A stretch of 64,000 nucleotides of DNA. It comes from Bog-756 sp963837805 (GTDB lineage Bacteria > Actinomycetota > Acidimicrobiia > Acidimicrobiales > RAAP-2). This document shows, one piece after another, positions 27,230-36,809 of this stretch. The stretch is taken from the NCBI GenBank assembly GCA_963837805.1, contig CAWIOU010000023.1, positions 496,001 to 560,000 of the forward strand, written 5' to 3'. The stretch's first letter is position 1. The number at the start of each line of letters is the position of its first letter. Both the position numbers and the translations under genes were made by a program. The notes beneath the pieces are model-generated. The model made no database searches, had not been told where the DNA came from, and saw only the letters and a list, made by a program, of their open reading frames with translations.

Positions 27230-27970
27230 CTACGACACCAACGCATCACGCAGCGCTTCCAGGAGCGAGGGGGTGGAGGCGGCCATCGGCGTCCGGCGAG
27301 CGGCATGATCGAGCGTGACGAGATCCCGGCCCTTCGATTCGACCACCACGGCTCCGGCCTCGGCACAGACCAGCATCCCCCCGAGATAGTCCCAACTGCC
27401 GAGTTGCGATCCACCCACAGCCGCGTAGCCGTCGAGCACACCTTCGGCCACGGCACAGAGGTCGAGGGCCGCCGCACCGAGGCTCCGGTACTGCGACCAC
27501 CCGAGATACCGCTCGGGATACCCCGAAAAGCCGACGATGGCCTCACTCAGGGCCTCACACGTGGACGGTCGGATCGGCTCTCCGTCCTTCCTGGCTCCCC
27601 CGCCCCTGACCGCCTCGAATCGGATTCCGGACGCCTGATTGACCACCACTGCCGCCCGGGGGCCGTCCGAATCCACTGCACACAGGCTGGTGGCGTACCA
27701 GGGAATGCCCCTCGCCGCATTGGTGGATCCATCCACGGGATCGATCACCACCACCAGTGGGCGGTCCAGTCGATGCGGACCTGACTCCTCGGACATCACC
27801 CCCAGGCCGGCCCCCTCGAGCACCTCCCCGGCCGCGGCGTCGGCGGCCAGATCCGAGCGGTACTGCGAGTCGCGGGTGCCGGCCAGCCCCCAGTCGCCGA
27901 GGGCGCCCAGGGCCTTGGCCACCGCCGATGCCGTGGCGTGCAGTACGTCGAGCAGTGCATCGTCGTCCAT
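27230..27970 (-). CDS. inositol monophosphatase family phosphatase
   Basis: A 246-residue Mg-dependent phosphatase of the FIG/IMPase superfamily. Metal-binding motifs are visible: SEES near residue 80, the core DPVDGSTNAARG, and a C-terminal GSWDYLGGMLVCAEAGAVV in place of the usual WDxxAGxxIxxEAGG. It may act on inositol phosphates, histidinol phosphate or sulfoadenosine phosphates. Start ATG 27970; divergent from the next gene by 48 bases. Confidence 0.85.
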   Translation of the reverse strand: MDDDALLDVLHATASAVAKALGALGDWGLAGTRDSQYRSDLAADAAAGEVLEGAGLGVMSEESGPHRLDRPLVVVIDPVDGSTNAARGIPWYATSLCAVDSDGPRAAVVVNQASGIRFEAVRGGGARKDGEPIRPSTCEALSEAIVGFSGYPERYLGWSQYRSLGAAALDLCAVAEGVLDGYAAVGGSQLGSWDYLGGMLVCAEAGAVVVESKGRDLVTLDHAARRTPMAASTPSLLEALRDALVS

Positions 27971-28018
27971 TGGCCGACGATACCGGAGCGGGCCCGAGAC
28001 CGGTAGGCTGAGCCACCT

Positions 28019-28576
28019 GTGGCAGTCATCGATGTGGCCGGGTACGTGGCCGACCTGAAGGATCACTCGGTCGACCATGGGTTCCACGTGCACGACGAAC
28101 GTCATTTCGTCGAGACCTACTCGCTCCGCCAGGTCTGGGAGGTGGAGCTCCACCCTGAGGACGGCTGTGGCGGCCCTCTCGACCTGCACCTCGCCCTCGA
28201 GGTCGATCCGAGGACTCTCCTGTCCTTCGAGGACGCCGTATTCGGCCTCCCCGAGGACCAGGAGCCGCCCGACCAGTTCCACTTCCCCCTAACCTTCACC
28301 TGGGCCCTGCCTCCGCTTCCCCATGGCCCCGATCTGCTGCGACTGGCCATCGACCTGGCCGGGGTGGGTGGTATCGAGCTCCCCCTCGAGGTGTCGGCCA
28401 TCGATTCCTACGCCTCGGCCACCGACGCCGCTGAGCGGCGGCTCAACATCGTGGCCCGGTGCCCGGTTTCCCTGACCAGGATCTTGGCCGGTGAAGAGAT
28501 GATGTGCGAAGTCTTCGACCGGTGCCTGGCGGTCAGCCGGTATCTTCTCGACTCAGCCGGTAGTTGGCTGGGGTGA
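28019..28576 (+). CDS. conserved hypothetical protein
   Basis: A 185-residue soluble protein from GTG 28019, acidic, His-rich near the N-terminus (DHSVDHGFHVHDERHFVETY) and with a beta-rich centre. I do not recognise the family. Its stop overlaps the start of the following lipoprotein gene (GTGA at 28573-28576), which points to translational coupling. Confidence 0.6.
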   Translation: MAVIDVAGYVADLKDHSVDHGFHVHDERHFVETYSLRQVWEVELHPEDGCGGPLDLHLALEVDPRTLLSFEDAVFGLPEDQEPPDQFHFPLTFTWALPPLPHGPDLLRLAIDLAGVGGIELPLEVSAIDSYASATDAAERRLNIVARCPVSLTRILAGEEMMCEVFDRCLAVSRYLLDSAGSWLG

Positions 28577-28995
28577 CCCTGCTCGCCAAGCGGTCGATAC
28601 TCCCCCGCCTGGCCGCTGCGGCCTTTGTCATCACCGGGTTCGGTGCCTCGCTCAGTGCCTGTGGCAACTCCGGCGCCACCTTGGCCAAACAGGCCTGCAC
28701 CCACATCAACCGGTCGATCACCCTGTTGAAGAAGTCGGAGCTCAAGGTCGATAAGGACGACGCAGCCCGATTGAAGCAACAGGCGTACGACCAGTTGCGG
28801 GCCGCGCTCCCCATCGCCGCCGAGGCGGCCTACAACGACGGTCAATGGCAGGCCCTGATGACCACCGTGTCGGAGAGCAATCGGGTGCCGGAAACGACCC
28901 TGGTGGGTGCCCTCCAAGCGCAGTGCAAGGCGGCCGATACCACCATCTTCGGCCAGACTCCGCCGCCGTCATCGATCCCGCCGCCGCCCCCGTAA
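28573..28995 (+). CDS. small lipoprotein
   Basis: A 140-residue protein with a signal sequence (KRSILPRLAAAAFVITGFGASLSAC) ending in a lipobox Cys at SLSAC. It is followed by a helical domain with two more Cys and a C-terminal proline tail (PPPSSIPPPPP) that could span the cell wall. GTG 28573 overlaps the upstream stop by four bases. Convergent with the acyltransferase pair. Confidence 0.65.
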   Translation: MTLLAKRSILPRLAAAAFVITGFGASLSACGNSGATLAKQACTHINRSITLLKKSELKVDKDDAARLKQQAYDQLRAALPIAAEAAYNDGQWQALMTTVSESNRVPETTLVGALQAQCKAADTTIFGQTPPPSSIPPPPP

Positions 28996-29015
28996 CTCCC
29001 CTGGCCGCCCGCCGG

Positions 29016-31292
29016 CTACGGCGGGGACCCAGCCTTTGCCGCGACCCCGATAGTGGTGGACGGGGACGAGGTCGTGGTGGTCGGCGTGGTCAGCTTGTCG
29101 CCAGCCATCTGCAAGCGGCCCAACCTGACCGCATCGGGCAGGACCCGGGCATCGAGCCACTGGCCCGCCGCCGCAGTCGGGACGATGTGCACCCCGTCAC
29201 CGTCACGGATCTGGATGCCGTCGAACGACGTGGTGTAATTGCCGCCCGGGCACAGCTGGGCCCCGAAGTCATCCACCTGCACCGTGGCCGGGTGTTGGGC
29301 GGCCACCTGGCGGACCATGGTGTTGTAAGCGGCCAGCCGGGTGGCTGAGTCCTCGGGCCAGGGCTGGCCGTTGTCCTGTTCGCCCGAATTGAAGCAGGGC
29401 GCGGTCATCATCACCAGGAGGGCCCCGGTCGAGGTGGCCACGTCGACGGCCTGTTCGAGTGAAGACCTCAGATCGGTGTCGAACTCCGGATCCCCGATGT
29501 GCAACCACCGCCCGCCGAACAACCGGTCCTCCAGCTCCCACCGACCGGCCAGCAGGACCACCACGTTGGGCCGGAACTGCCTCAGGTCCCCGGTCCACTG
29601 TGCCGGCCATTGGCCCGATTTCGGGGTCGACGGGTTGCACTGCGAGGCCATCGGATCGGCGACGCCATGGGCCAGGTACTCCGAGCTGCGCAGGACACCA
29701 CACCCGATGATGGCACCGTTCAAGATGTTGACGTCGTAGCTGTTCTGGGGCTGGCTGGCCAACATGGCGAACCCGACCCGGTAGGCCAAGGAGTCCCCGA
29801 AGATGACCACCTTCACCGGTGGCCCGCTGTACTGGGCCCCGACCACCCGAATGGTGCCGGCGGCCTCGGCGGTGGAGGGCAGGGTGGCGGCGATGGTGAC
29901 CGCCACCACACCGAGGCATGCCGCGCTGGTCATGAGCCAGGCCTTCCATTCGCTCAGCGAGCGCATCCTCCCCCGGCGGATCGGCTCCTCCACCAGATAG
30001 AACGAGGCGGTGGCCACGACCAGGGTGATGCCGATCCGGACGGCAAGCAGCGGATAGCCGAGAAGATGCATGCGGGCCGAGTCCAACAGGGCGAAGATCG
30101 GGAAGTGCCACAGATAGGTGCCATAGGAGATCTTGCCCACATACCTGAACACCGGGTTTCCGAGGGCCAGGGACAGCGATGCGGTCTGTGCCGTCACCGA
30201 GCAGAAGATGACGGTTGCCACCCCGACGGCGAAGAGGAAGTACCCGCCCTCGAACAAGAAGGTGCTCGGACCGGTCAGCTGGGTCCACAGGTAGACACCG
30301 CCGAGCACCGCCGACCAGCCGAGTATCTGGAGGAGGAGGCGCGCCGTCGGCGAGGTGATCTCCCAGGCACCGATCAACCTCAGGCTCGGGCCCCGTCGGC
30401 GGTGAGGATCGCGCCGGTGAGGCCGGGGCGGCACCGCCCCCGCGGTCCCGGCCGAGGGGTGGGCCCGACCCGAACGGCCGGGGACCAGCGTGTGGACCCC
30501 ACGTACCGGTTCGGTCGGCCGGTGCTCGGCCCAGATGGCCATCCCGATGGCCAGGGCCGCACCGACCAGGATGTCCTGGGAGCGGGTGTCGGTGCCCTCG
30601 TACAGCCGCATCACCGAGGCCCCGCTCGAGTACAACAGGCGCATGTCGACGGCCGAGGCGATCGCCCCGATCACCGCGGTGGCGAAGATGGGCCACAGCC
30701 TTCTGGCCGGCCGCAGCTTCCGGCCCAGGTGGAGCATGAACAGGGCCACCGGCGGCCACACGATGTAGAACTGCTCCTCGATGGAGAGCGACCACATGTG
30801 CTCCAGGGGCGAGGGCTGCGCGGTCATGACGAAGTAGTTGCCGCCGCCGAAGATGAAATGCCAGTTGGCCACGTAGAACAGGGTCGAGAGCGAGTCGAGA
30901 CGGAGGTTGGCGAACTCCCCCGGCGTGGCGAACACCTTGGTGTAGATGGCCACCCCGACCAACATGACCAGGAGCGCGGGCAACAGCCGGCGTGCTCGGC
31001 GGGCCCAGAATTGGCCCAGCCGGATGGTCAGCCGCTTGGCCCATTCACCGAGCAGCAGCGAGGTGATCAGGAAACCCGACAGGACGAAGAAGACATCGAT
31101 GGTGAGGAACCCGCCGCTCATGAAGGGAGCCCCGCCGTGGTAGAGCATGACCCCGAGCACCGAGACGGCCCGCAGCCCGTCGAGGGCGGGCACGAAACCG
31201 AACGTGATGGTGCGGCCCCGGGCCACACTCCTGGTTTTGGTGGGGACGAAGCGGTTCGATCGCCCGGCCGAGGTGTGGACGCCCGGGCTCAT
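29016..31292 (-). CDS. AcylT_3-SGNH O-acyltransferase, copy 1
   Basis: A 758-residue membrane O-acyltransferase of the OafA/YrhL type. Residues 25-470 form the AcylT_3 domain with about ten helices, opening FVPALDGLRAVSVLGVMLYH with the conserved His, then VFFVLSGFLITSLL and RARRLLPALL. Residues 500-730 are a periplasmic SGNH esterase domain with the nucleophile motif IFGDSLAYR and a terminal DGVHIVP (Asp/His). It transfers acyl groups to extracellular glycans. The cytoplasmic loop near 280-330 is Arg/Pro-rich and differs from the paralogue. Its ATG overlaps the upstream stop (ATGA). Confidence 0.88.
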   Translation of the reverse strand: MSPGVHTSAGRSNRFVPTKTRSVARGRTITFGFVPALDGLRAVSVLGVMLYHGGAPFMSGGFLTIDVFFVLSGFLITSLLLGEWAKRLTIRLGQFWARRARRLLPALLVMLVGVAIYTKVFATPGEFANLRLDSLSTLFYVANWHFIFGGGNYFVMTAQPSPLEHMWSLSIEEQFYIVWPPVALFMLHLGRKLRPARRLWPIFATAVIGAIASAVDMRLLYSSGASVMRLYEGTDTRSQDILVGAALAIGMAIWAEHRPTEPVRGVHTLVPGRSGRAHPSAGTAGAVPPRPHRRDPHRRRGPSLRLIGAWEITSPTARLLLQILGWSAVLGGVYLWTQLTGPSTFLFEGGYFLFAVGVATVIFCSVTAQTASLSLALGNPVFRYVGKISYGTYLWHFPIFALLDSARMHLLGYPLLAVRIGITLVVATASFYLVEEPIRRGRMRSLSEWKAWLMTSAACLGVVAVTIAATLPSTAEAAGTIRVVGAQYSGPPVKVVIFGDSLAYRVGFAMLASQPQNSYDVNILNGAIIGCGVLRSSEYLAHGVADPMASQCNPSTPKSGQWPAQWTGDLRQFRPNVVVLLAGRWELEDRLFGGRWLHIGDPEFDTDLRSSLEQAVDVATSTGALLVMMTAPCFNSGEQDNGQPWPEDSATRLAAYNTMVRQVAAQHPATVQVDDFGAQLCPGGNYTTSFDGIQIRDGDGVHIVPTAAAGQWLDARVLPDAVRLGRLQMAGDKLTTPTTTTSSPSTTIGVAAKAGSPP

Positions 31293-33433
31293 CGGAGGGG
31301 GACCCCGGCCATCTGCAGCCTCCCTACCCGGACAGCCTCGGGGAGCAGCTTCCAGGCCAGCCACTTGGCCGTGGGAACGACCGACCCGTCGGCGCCGGAC
31401 AGATAGGGGAAGTGCACCCCGTCGCCCAGTCGGATCCTCACGCCGTCGATCGTGGACTCGAACGTACCGCCCGGGCAAACCTGGGCCCCAAAGTCGTACA
31501 CCTCCACGTTCTTCGGATCGGCGGAGGCCACCTGTTGGAGGATCCGGTCGTACTCGAGGCGCCGGGTGGCCGAGTCCTGGGCCCATGGTTGGCCGTTGGG
31601 CTGCTCGCCCGAGTCTTCGCAGGGAGTGGTCAACAGCATCACGTAGGCGCCGGTCGACGACGCGATGCCCACCGCCTGCTCCAGGTCGGCCTTGAGAATG
31701 GCGTCGTAGCCACGCTCGCCGATGTGGATGTCACGCCCGTGGATCACCTGGTTGGAGACCTCCCAACGGCCGGCCAACACCATGACCACATTGGGGTGCT
31801 GGGCGTTGACGAGACCGGTCCACAAAGCCGGCCACTGCTGCGGAACCGGGGTGGAGGCGCTGCACGGCCCGTTGGCCGGGTTCTCCACTCCGTCGAGGAT
31901 CTGGTCGGAGACGATCATCACGCCGCAGCCGAGCAAGCCCTCGCTGTGGAAGTCGACGTCGTAGGGGATCTGGGCGTTGTTGGTGGCCAAGGCCCATCCG
32001 GCCGTAAAGGCCAGCGAGTCCCCGAACATCGTCACGTGCACGGGCGGTCCCGTGTACTGGGAACCCGTCGGCTTGGGTATCCCTGCTGCTCCGGCGCTAC
32101 CGGCGGCGGGCACGGTGGCGGCGATGGTGACCGCCACCACCCCCAAGAACGCCGTGCTGGTCATCAGCCAAGCCTTCCACTCGGTGACCGATCGCATCCG
32201 ACCCCGCCGGATCGGCTGCTCCACCAGATAGAAGGAGGCGGTGGCCACGACCAGGGTGACCCCGATGCGCACGGCCAGGAGCGGGAGGCCGTAGAGGTGG
32301 AGCCGGGTGGCGTCGAGGAGGAGGAAGATCGGCACGTGCCACAGATAGGTCCCGTAGGAGATCTTCCCGATGTAGCGGAACACCGGATTGCCGAGGGCGC
32401 GGGACAGGGATCCGGTCTGGGCGGTGATCGTGGCGAAGATGACCGTGGCCACGGCCACGGCGAAGAGCAGGTAGCCGCCCTCGAACAGGACGGGGACCGA
32501 GGTGGTCACCTGAGTCCACAAGGCGAGGCAGGCGGCCAGGGCCGACCACCCGAGGACCTGCAGGCAGAACCGGGCCGGCGGCGACGCGATCTCCCAGGCG
32601 GCGATGGGTGTGACCGGGGCACCGAACCACGGCTTGGGTACGGCTCGCTGGCGACGGCCAGCCCGCTCGCCGAGCGGCGGCCGATGCTGGGCCCAGATGG
32701 CCATCCCGATGGCCAGGGACGCACCGACCAGGATGTCCTGACAGCGGGTGTCGGTCCCCTCGTAGAGCCTCGTCACCGCGGCGTGCCCGAAGTAGGACAC
32801 CCGCATGTCGACGGCCGAGGCGATGGCCCCGGCGACTGCAGTGGCGAAGATGGGCCACAGCCTTCTCGCCGGTCGCAGCCTTCGGCCCAGGTGGAGCATC
32901 AACAGGGCCACCGGCGGCCACACGATGTAGAACTGCTCCTCGATCGAAAGTGACCACATGTGCTCCAGGGGCGACGGCTGCGCGGTCTGCGCGAAGTAGC
33001 TGCTGCCCCCGAAGATGAAGTGCCAGTTGGCCACGTAGAACAGGGTCGACAGCGAGTCGAGGCGCAGGTCGGCGAACTCGCCCGGGGTGGCGAACACCTT
33101 GGCGTAGAGGGCCACCCCGACGAGCACCAGCAGGAGGGCCGGGAGCAACCTCCTGGCCCGCCGGGTCCAGAACTGCCCCAGGCGGATGGTCAACCGCTTG
33201 GTCCACTCCCCGATCAACAGGGAGGTGATCAGGAACCCGGAGAGCACGAAGAACATGTTCACGCCGAGAAACCCCCCGCCGACCAGGGGTGCCCCGCCGT
33301 GGAAGAGCATCACGCCCAGCACGGCAATGGCCCGCAGGCCGTCGAGGCCGGGAACGAAGCTGAAACTGATCGGTCGGCCGCCTTCGGGGACCTCCGGAGA
33401 CTGCGTTTCGGCCGCGGGATGTCCAGAACTCAT
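31289..33433 (-). CDS. AcylT_3-SGNH O-acyltransferase, copy 2
   Basis: A 714-residue paralogue of the downstream gene, with the same AcylT_3 plus SGNH layout (FVPGLDGLRAIAVLGVMLFH, MFFVLSGFLITSLL, MFGDSLAFT, GDGVHFPY). The two are near-identical over long membrane stretches but diverge in the SGNH domain and cytoplasmic loop, suggesting different acceptors. ATG 33433 has GGAGG 11 bases upstream; GTG 33457 is an in-frame alternative. It is coupled to copy 1 by the ATGA overlap at 31289-31292. Confidence 0.88.
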   Translation of the reverse strand: MSSGHPAAETQSPEVPEGGRPISFSFVPGLDGLRAIAVLGVMLFHGGAPLVGGGFLGVNMFFVLSGFLITSLLIGEWTKRLTIRLGQFWTRRARRLLPALLLVLVGVALYAKVFATPGEFADLRLDSLSTLFYVANWHFIFGGSSYFAQTAQPSPLEHMWSLSIEEQFYIVWPPVALLMLHLGRRLRPARRLWPIFATAVAGAIASAVDMRVSYFGHAAVTRLYEGTDTRCQDILVGASLAIGMAIWAQHRPPLGERAGRRQRAVPKPWFGAPVTPIAAWEIASPPARFCLQVLGWSALAACLALWTQVTTSVPVLFEGGYLLFAVAVATVIFATITAQTGSLSRALGNPVFRYIGKISYGTYLWHVPIFLLLDATRLHLYGLPLLAVRIGVTLVVATASFYLVEQPIRRGRMRSVTEWKAWLMTSTAFLGVVAVTIAATVPAAGSAGAAGIPKPTGSQYTGPPVHVTMFGDSLAFTAGWALATNNAQIPYDVDFHSEGLLGCGVMIVSDQILDGVENPANGPCSASTPVPQQWPALWTGLVNAQHPNVVMVLAGRWEVSNQVIHGRDIHIGERGYDAILKADLEQAVGIASSTGAYVMLLTTPCEDSGEQPNGQPWAQDSATRRLEYDRILQQVASADPKNVEVYDFGAQVCPGGTFESTIDGVRIRLGDGVHFPYLSGADGSVVPTAKWLAWKLLPEAVRVGRLQMAGVPLR

Positions 33434-33593
33434 CGGGTCAGGTGCCTCCGGTTGCACCAGCGTCGTCCGGCGACGAGTCGCGCCCCCTATTTTCGCAGAT
33501 CAGAACGCATCCACGGGCGCGAGCTCCCCCACCGGCCGCTGGCCCACCGATCGGACGTCGAGCAGATCGGCCGGCCGCCTGGGCCGGACCCGA

Positions 33594-35051
33594 TCACACC
33601 GTCGGGTTGTACCCGGCGGGCAGGTTGATGGTCTTCTTCTCGAGGAACAGCTCGAGGCCGTCCTCGCCGAACTCGCGACCCACCCCGGATGCCTTGAAGC
33701 CCCCGAAGGGCGAGGAGAAGTCGATCGGGATGCTCGAGTTCACCATGTAGGTGCCGGTGCGGACCTGGCGGGCCACGTCGAGGCCGCGATCGTTGTCACC
33801 GCTGTACACCGCCCCGCACAACCCGTAGTCGGAATCGTTGGCGATGCGCACCGCGTCGGCGTCGTTGTCATAGGGAATGACCGAGAGCACCGGGCCGAAG
33901 ATCTCCTCCTGAGCGATGCGCATGCTGTTGTCGACGTCGACGAAGACGGTGGGCTCGACGAACCATCCGGTGGCCATGCCGTCCGGGCGGCCACCGCCCA
34001 CGGCCACCTTGGCCCCTTCCTCCTGGCCGATGCGGATGTAGTTCTCGACCCGGTCGCGCTGGCGTTCGGCCACCAGGGGCCCGACTTCGGTGGCCGGGTC
34101 GAGGGCGTCACCCACCTTGAGGGCCTGCACCTGCTCGACCAGCGCCTCGGTGACCTCGGCATACCGGTCCTTCGGCGCCAGGATCCGGGTCAACGAGATG
34201 CACGCCTCGCCGTTGTTCATGATGGCGTTGGGCATCATGAGCGGGATCGACGTGGCCAGATCGACGTCGTCGAGCAGGATGGCTGCTGACTTCCCGCCCA
34301 ACTCGAGGCTCACCCGTTTGAGGTTGGCCCCGCAGGCGGCACCGATCTTGCGGCCGGCGGCGGTCGACCCGGTGAACGAGACCTTGTCCACGCCGGGATG
34401 GTTGACCAGGTGCTCTCCCACTTCACGGCCGGCCGGAACCACGCTGAGCACCCCCTTGGGGAGACCGGCGTCGGTGAAGATCTCGGCCAGCACATTGGCG
34501 TCCAGCGGGGTTTCGGGAGCCGGCTTGAACACGACCGTGCTCCCCGACAGCAGGGCCGGCGACAGCTTGGCGCAGGCCAGGAAGAGCGGGACGTTCCACG
34601 GGGTGATGGCGGCCACCACGCCGACCGGCTCCTTGGACACCAGGACCGGACCCATGAGGCCGTCCTTGACCGTCTCGAAGGCGAACGTGGAGCCCAGACC
34701 GGAGTAGTAGTCGAGGATCATGGTCGGGGCCAGCACCTGGGCCAGGGTTCCCCACGAGATCGGCGAGCCCATCTCGTTGGAGATCAGTTCGGAGATGCCC
34801 TCCATGTCGTTACGGATGGCCTCGGCCACCTTGGCCAGGATGGCACCTCGCTCGGCCGGGGCCATGCGGGGCCAGGGGCCGTGGTCGAATGCCTGGCGGG
34901 CGGCGGCCACGGCCCGGTCGACGTCGGCAGTCTGGGCTTCGGGGACCCTGCCGACCAACTCCTCGGTGGTGGGTGACACCACGTCGAACGTCGAGGTGGA
35001 GGACGGCTCCACCCACTCCCCTCCGATGAACAGACGATCGTACGACTTCAC
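33594..35051 (-). CDS. aldehyde dehydrogenase family protein
   Basis: A 485-residue NAD(P)-dependent ALDH. It shows the N-terminal FIGGEWVEPSS, ITPWNVPLFLACAKLSPALLSG, coenzyme loop SFTGSTAAGRKIG, the general-base Glu in VSLELGGKSAAI, the catalytic Cys in NNGEACISLTR, and the end SPFGGFKASGVGREFG. Start GTG 35051. It is divergent from the DUF7064-like gene with 228 bases between, and together they may handle a lipid-like substrate. Confidence 0.92.
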   Translation of the reverse strand: MKSYDRLFIGGEWVEPSSTSTFDVVSPTTEELVGRVPEAQTADVDRAVAAARQAFDHGPWPRMAPAERGAILAKVAEAIRNDMEGISELISNEMGSPISWGTLAQVLAPTMILDYYSGLGSTFAFETVKDGLMGPVLVSKEPVGVVAAITPWNVPLFLACAKLSPALLSGSTVVFKPAPETPLDANVLAEIFTDAGLPKGVLSVVPAGREVGEHLVNHPGVDKVSFTGSTAAGRKIGAACGANLKRVSLELGGKSAAILLDDVDLATSIPLMMPNAIMNNGEACISLTRILAPKDRYAEVTEALVEQVQALKVGDALDPATEVGPLVAERQRDRVENYIRIGQEEGAKVAVGGGRPDGMATGWFVEPTVFVDVDNSMRIAQEEIFGPVLSVIPYDNDADAVRIANDSDYGLCGAVYSGDNDRGLDVARQVRTGTYMVNSSIPIDFSSPFGGFKASGVGREFGEDGLELFLEKKTINLPAGYNPTV

Positions 35052-35279
35052 GGGCCCTCCCTGGTTGGCGCCGGACCTGCCCCGGTCGTCCCTGGGGCCG
35101 GGACAAGTGGTCCGGCCTCGGGGTGGGAACGAGCGGCAATGCCCGGGTGTTTGCGCCAAATCGTAGCCCGGGTCCGGCCGGAACGCCCCCTCACCCGAAA
35201 CCTCGCTACGCTCCGATCGCACCGCCGCGACCACTGGACTCCGACCGTGTCCAGCGGCCACAGACACCGAGGAATGATC

Positions 35280-36392
35280 ATGCTCTCTCCCCTGGACGAC
35301 TACCCGATCCATCAGATCTCCGAGCCCATGCGGTTCGTAGGCACCTCGGACCGGAACTTCTACGACCGCTACTACTTCAACATTCACGGTGCTGACGGCG
35401 TGCACGGGACCGACGACGAGCTCTTTGCCGTCATCGGCATCGGCCAGTACCCCAATCTGAGCGTGGCCGACGCCTTCGTCTCGGTGAAATGGGGGGACGA
35501 CCACCGCGTGGTCCGGGCCTCGAAGACCCTCGGCGCCGACCGGATGGATCCCTCGGTGGGGCCGATCCGGGTCGAGGTCATCAAGGGCCTCGAGCAGGTC
35601 AGGGTCATCGTCGACCCCAACGAATGGGGCATCGAGCTCGACGCCGTGTACGACGGGTTCTCCGAGGCCCACCTCGAGTCACGGCATTTCGACCGTCAAT
35701 TCTCCCGGGTCACCTTCGACTCCACCCGGTTCGCCCAGGTGGGCTCGTGGACCGGCACTCTCAAGGTCGGCGACCGGGAGCTCGAGCTGACCCCCGACTG
35801 CTGGTGGGGATCACGGGATCGTTCGTGGGGAGTCCGCCCGGTTGGGGAGCCGGAGCCCCCGGGTATCCGGGTCACCGATACTGCGGGAGGATTCTTCTGG
35901 ATCTACGCGCCGGTCCGGTTCGAGGACCACGCCATGGTCACCATCATCCAGGAGCGGCCCAGCGGCGAACGGATCATGCAGGACGCCCACCGGGTCTTCC
36001 CGCTCCGGTCGGGACGGGACACCGAGTGGATGGGCCGTCCCGAGCACCAGCTCCGGTTCGCGCCGGGGACCCGCTCGGTGACAGGGGCAACGCTCTCGTA
36101 CTTCGGTGCCCACGGACAGAGGACCGCCGAGGTCGACGTCGAGACCCTGTTGGCCTTCCCCCTGCTGCTGGGGAGCGGCTACGGGATGGAGCCGGACTGG
36201 AAGCACGGCATGTACCAGGGCGAACTGGTGGTGCAAGGACAGCACGTACCACCACCGGATCCGACCTATTCCACCTGGGCCCTCACCGAGTACGCGGCCC
36301 GGTTCACCTACGACGGGCACGTGGGCTACGGGATGTTCGAGTGCGCGGTGATGGGCCCCCACCAGCAGTACGGGTTCACCGGCTGGGAGTGA
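35280..36392 (+). CDS. DUF7064/7065-type lipocalin-like protein
   Basis: A 370-residue soluble protein beginning YPIHQISEPMRFVGTSDRNFYDRYYFNIHG, with WGSRDRSWGVRPVG near residue 180 and a C-terminal YGMFECAVMG. It resembles large actinobacterial proteins of the CrtC/AttH lipocalin-like group, often near steroid or terpenoid catabolic genes. ATG 35280 has GAGGA six bases upstream and is preferred to 35274. No catalytic motif is recognised. Confidence 0.6.
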   Translation: MLSPLDDYPIHQISEPMRFVGTSDRNFYDRYYFNIHGADGVHGTDDELFAVIGIGQYPNLSVADAFVSVKWGDDHRVVRASKTLGADRMDPSVGPIRVEVIKGLEQVRVIVDPNEWGIELDAVYDGFSEAHLESRHFDRQFSRVTFDSTRFAQVGSWTGTLKVGDRELELTPDCWWGSRDRSWGVRPVGEPEPPGIRVTDTAGGFFWIYAPVRFEDHAMVTIIQERPSGERIMQDAHRVFPLRSGRDTEWMGRPEHQLRFAPGTRSVTGATLSYFGAHGQRTAEVDVETLLAFPLLLGSGYGMEPDWKHGMYQGELVVQGQHVPPPDPTYSTWALTEYAARFTYDGHVGYGMFECAVMGPHQQYGFTGWE

Positions 36393-36413
36393 CGGGCCGG
36401 ACCGGCGACCCGG

Positions 36414-36809
36414 TCAGGTGACCGGGCGTACGGCGTCCGGCTCCCAGAACGCCCGGAGGGAGGCGATCTTCCCGTCGGGTGACCGGCGGTAGATGTAGAT
36501 CCCGTCCACCTCGACCGCCCCGCCACCCTCGAAGGTGATCCGGATCACCCCGACGTTGGCCGCCTCGTCGCCGCAGAGGTAGGACTGGTTGATGGTGAAC
36601 CTGATCGACTCGTTGACGGCGATCACGTTGTCGTAGAAGGCGGCGATGGCCCCGAGGCCGCGATGGCCGGTTCCCTCCGGATCGAACGCCGAGAGACCGA
36701 TCGGGTCCTCCACGACTGCGTCCTCGGCGAACAGGGCCAGCCAGGCCTGGCGATCACCGGCCTCGACCGCGGCCATCGATGCCTCACCCAGCTCGCGGGC
36801 CGAGATCAC
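36414..36809 (-). CDS. SnoaL-like (NTF2 fold) protein
   Basis: A 131-residue NTF2-fold protein (SMAAVEAGDRQAWLALFAEDAVVEDPIGLSAFDPEG, HRGLGAIAAFYDNVI, VDGIYIYRRSPDGKIASLRAF). GTG 36809 overlaps the stop of the upstream LLM gene by four bases (GTGA), so both are translated from one transcript. Such proteins are small isomerases or ligand carriers. Confidence 0.8.
   Translation of the reverse strand: MISARELGEASMAAVEAGDRQAWLALFAEDAVVEDPIGLSAFDPEGTGHRGLGAIAAFYDNVIAVNESIRFTINQSYLCGDEAANVGVIRITFEGGGAVEVDGIYIYRRSPDGKIASLRAFWEPDAVRPVT

Noticed and set aside
29499..31406. A 635-codon plus-strand open frame, and a similar 513-codon one at 31412-32953
   Set aside because: Both are antisense to the two acyltransferases and have charged low-complexity composition. 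The similarity between them only mirrors the paralogy of the real genes.
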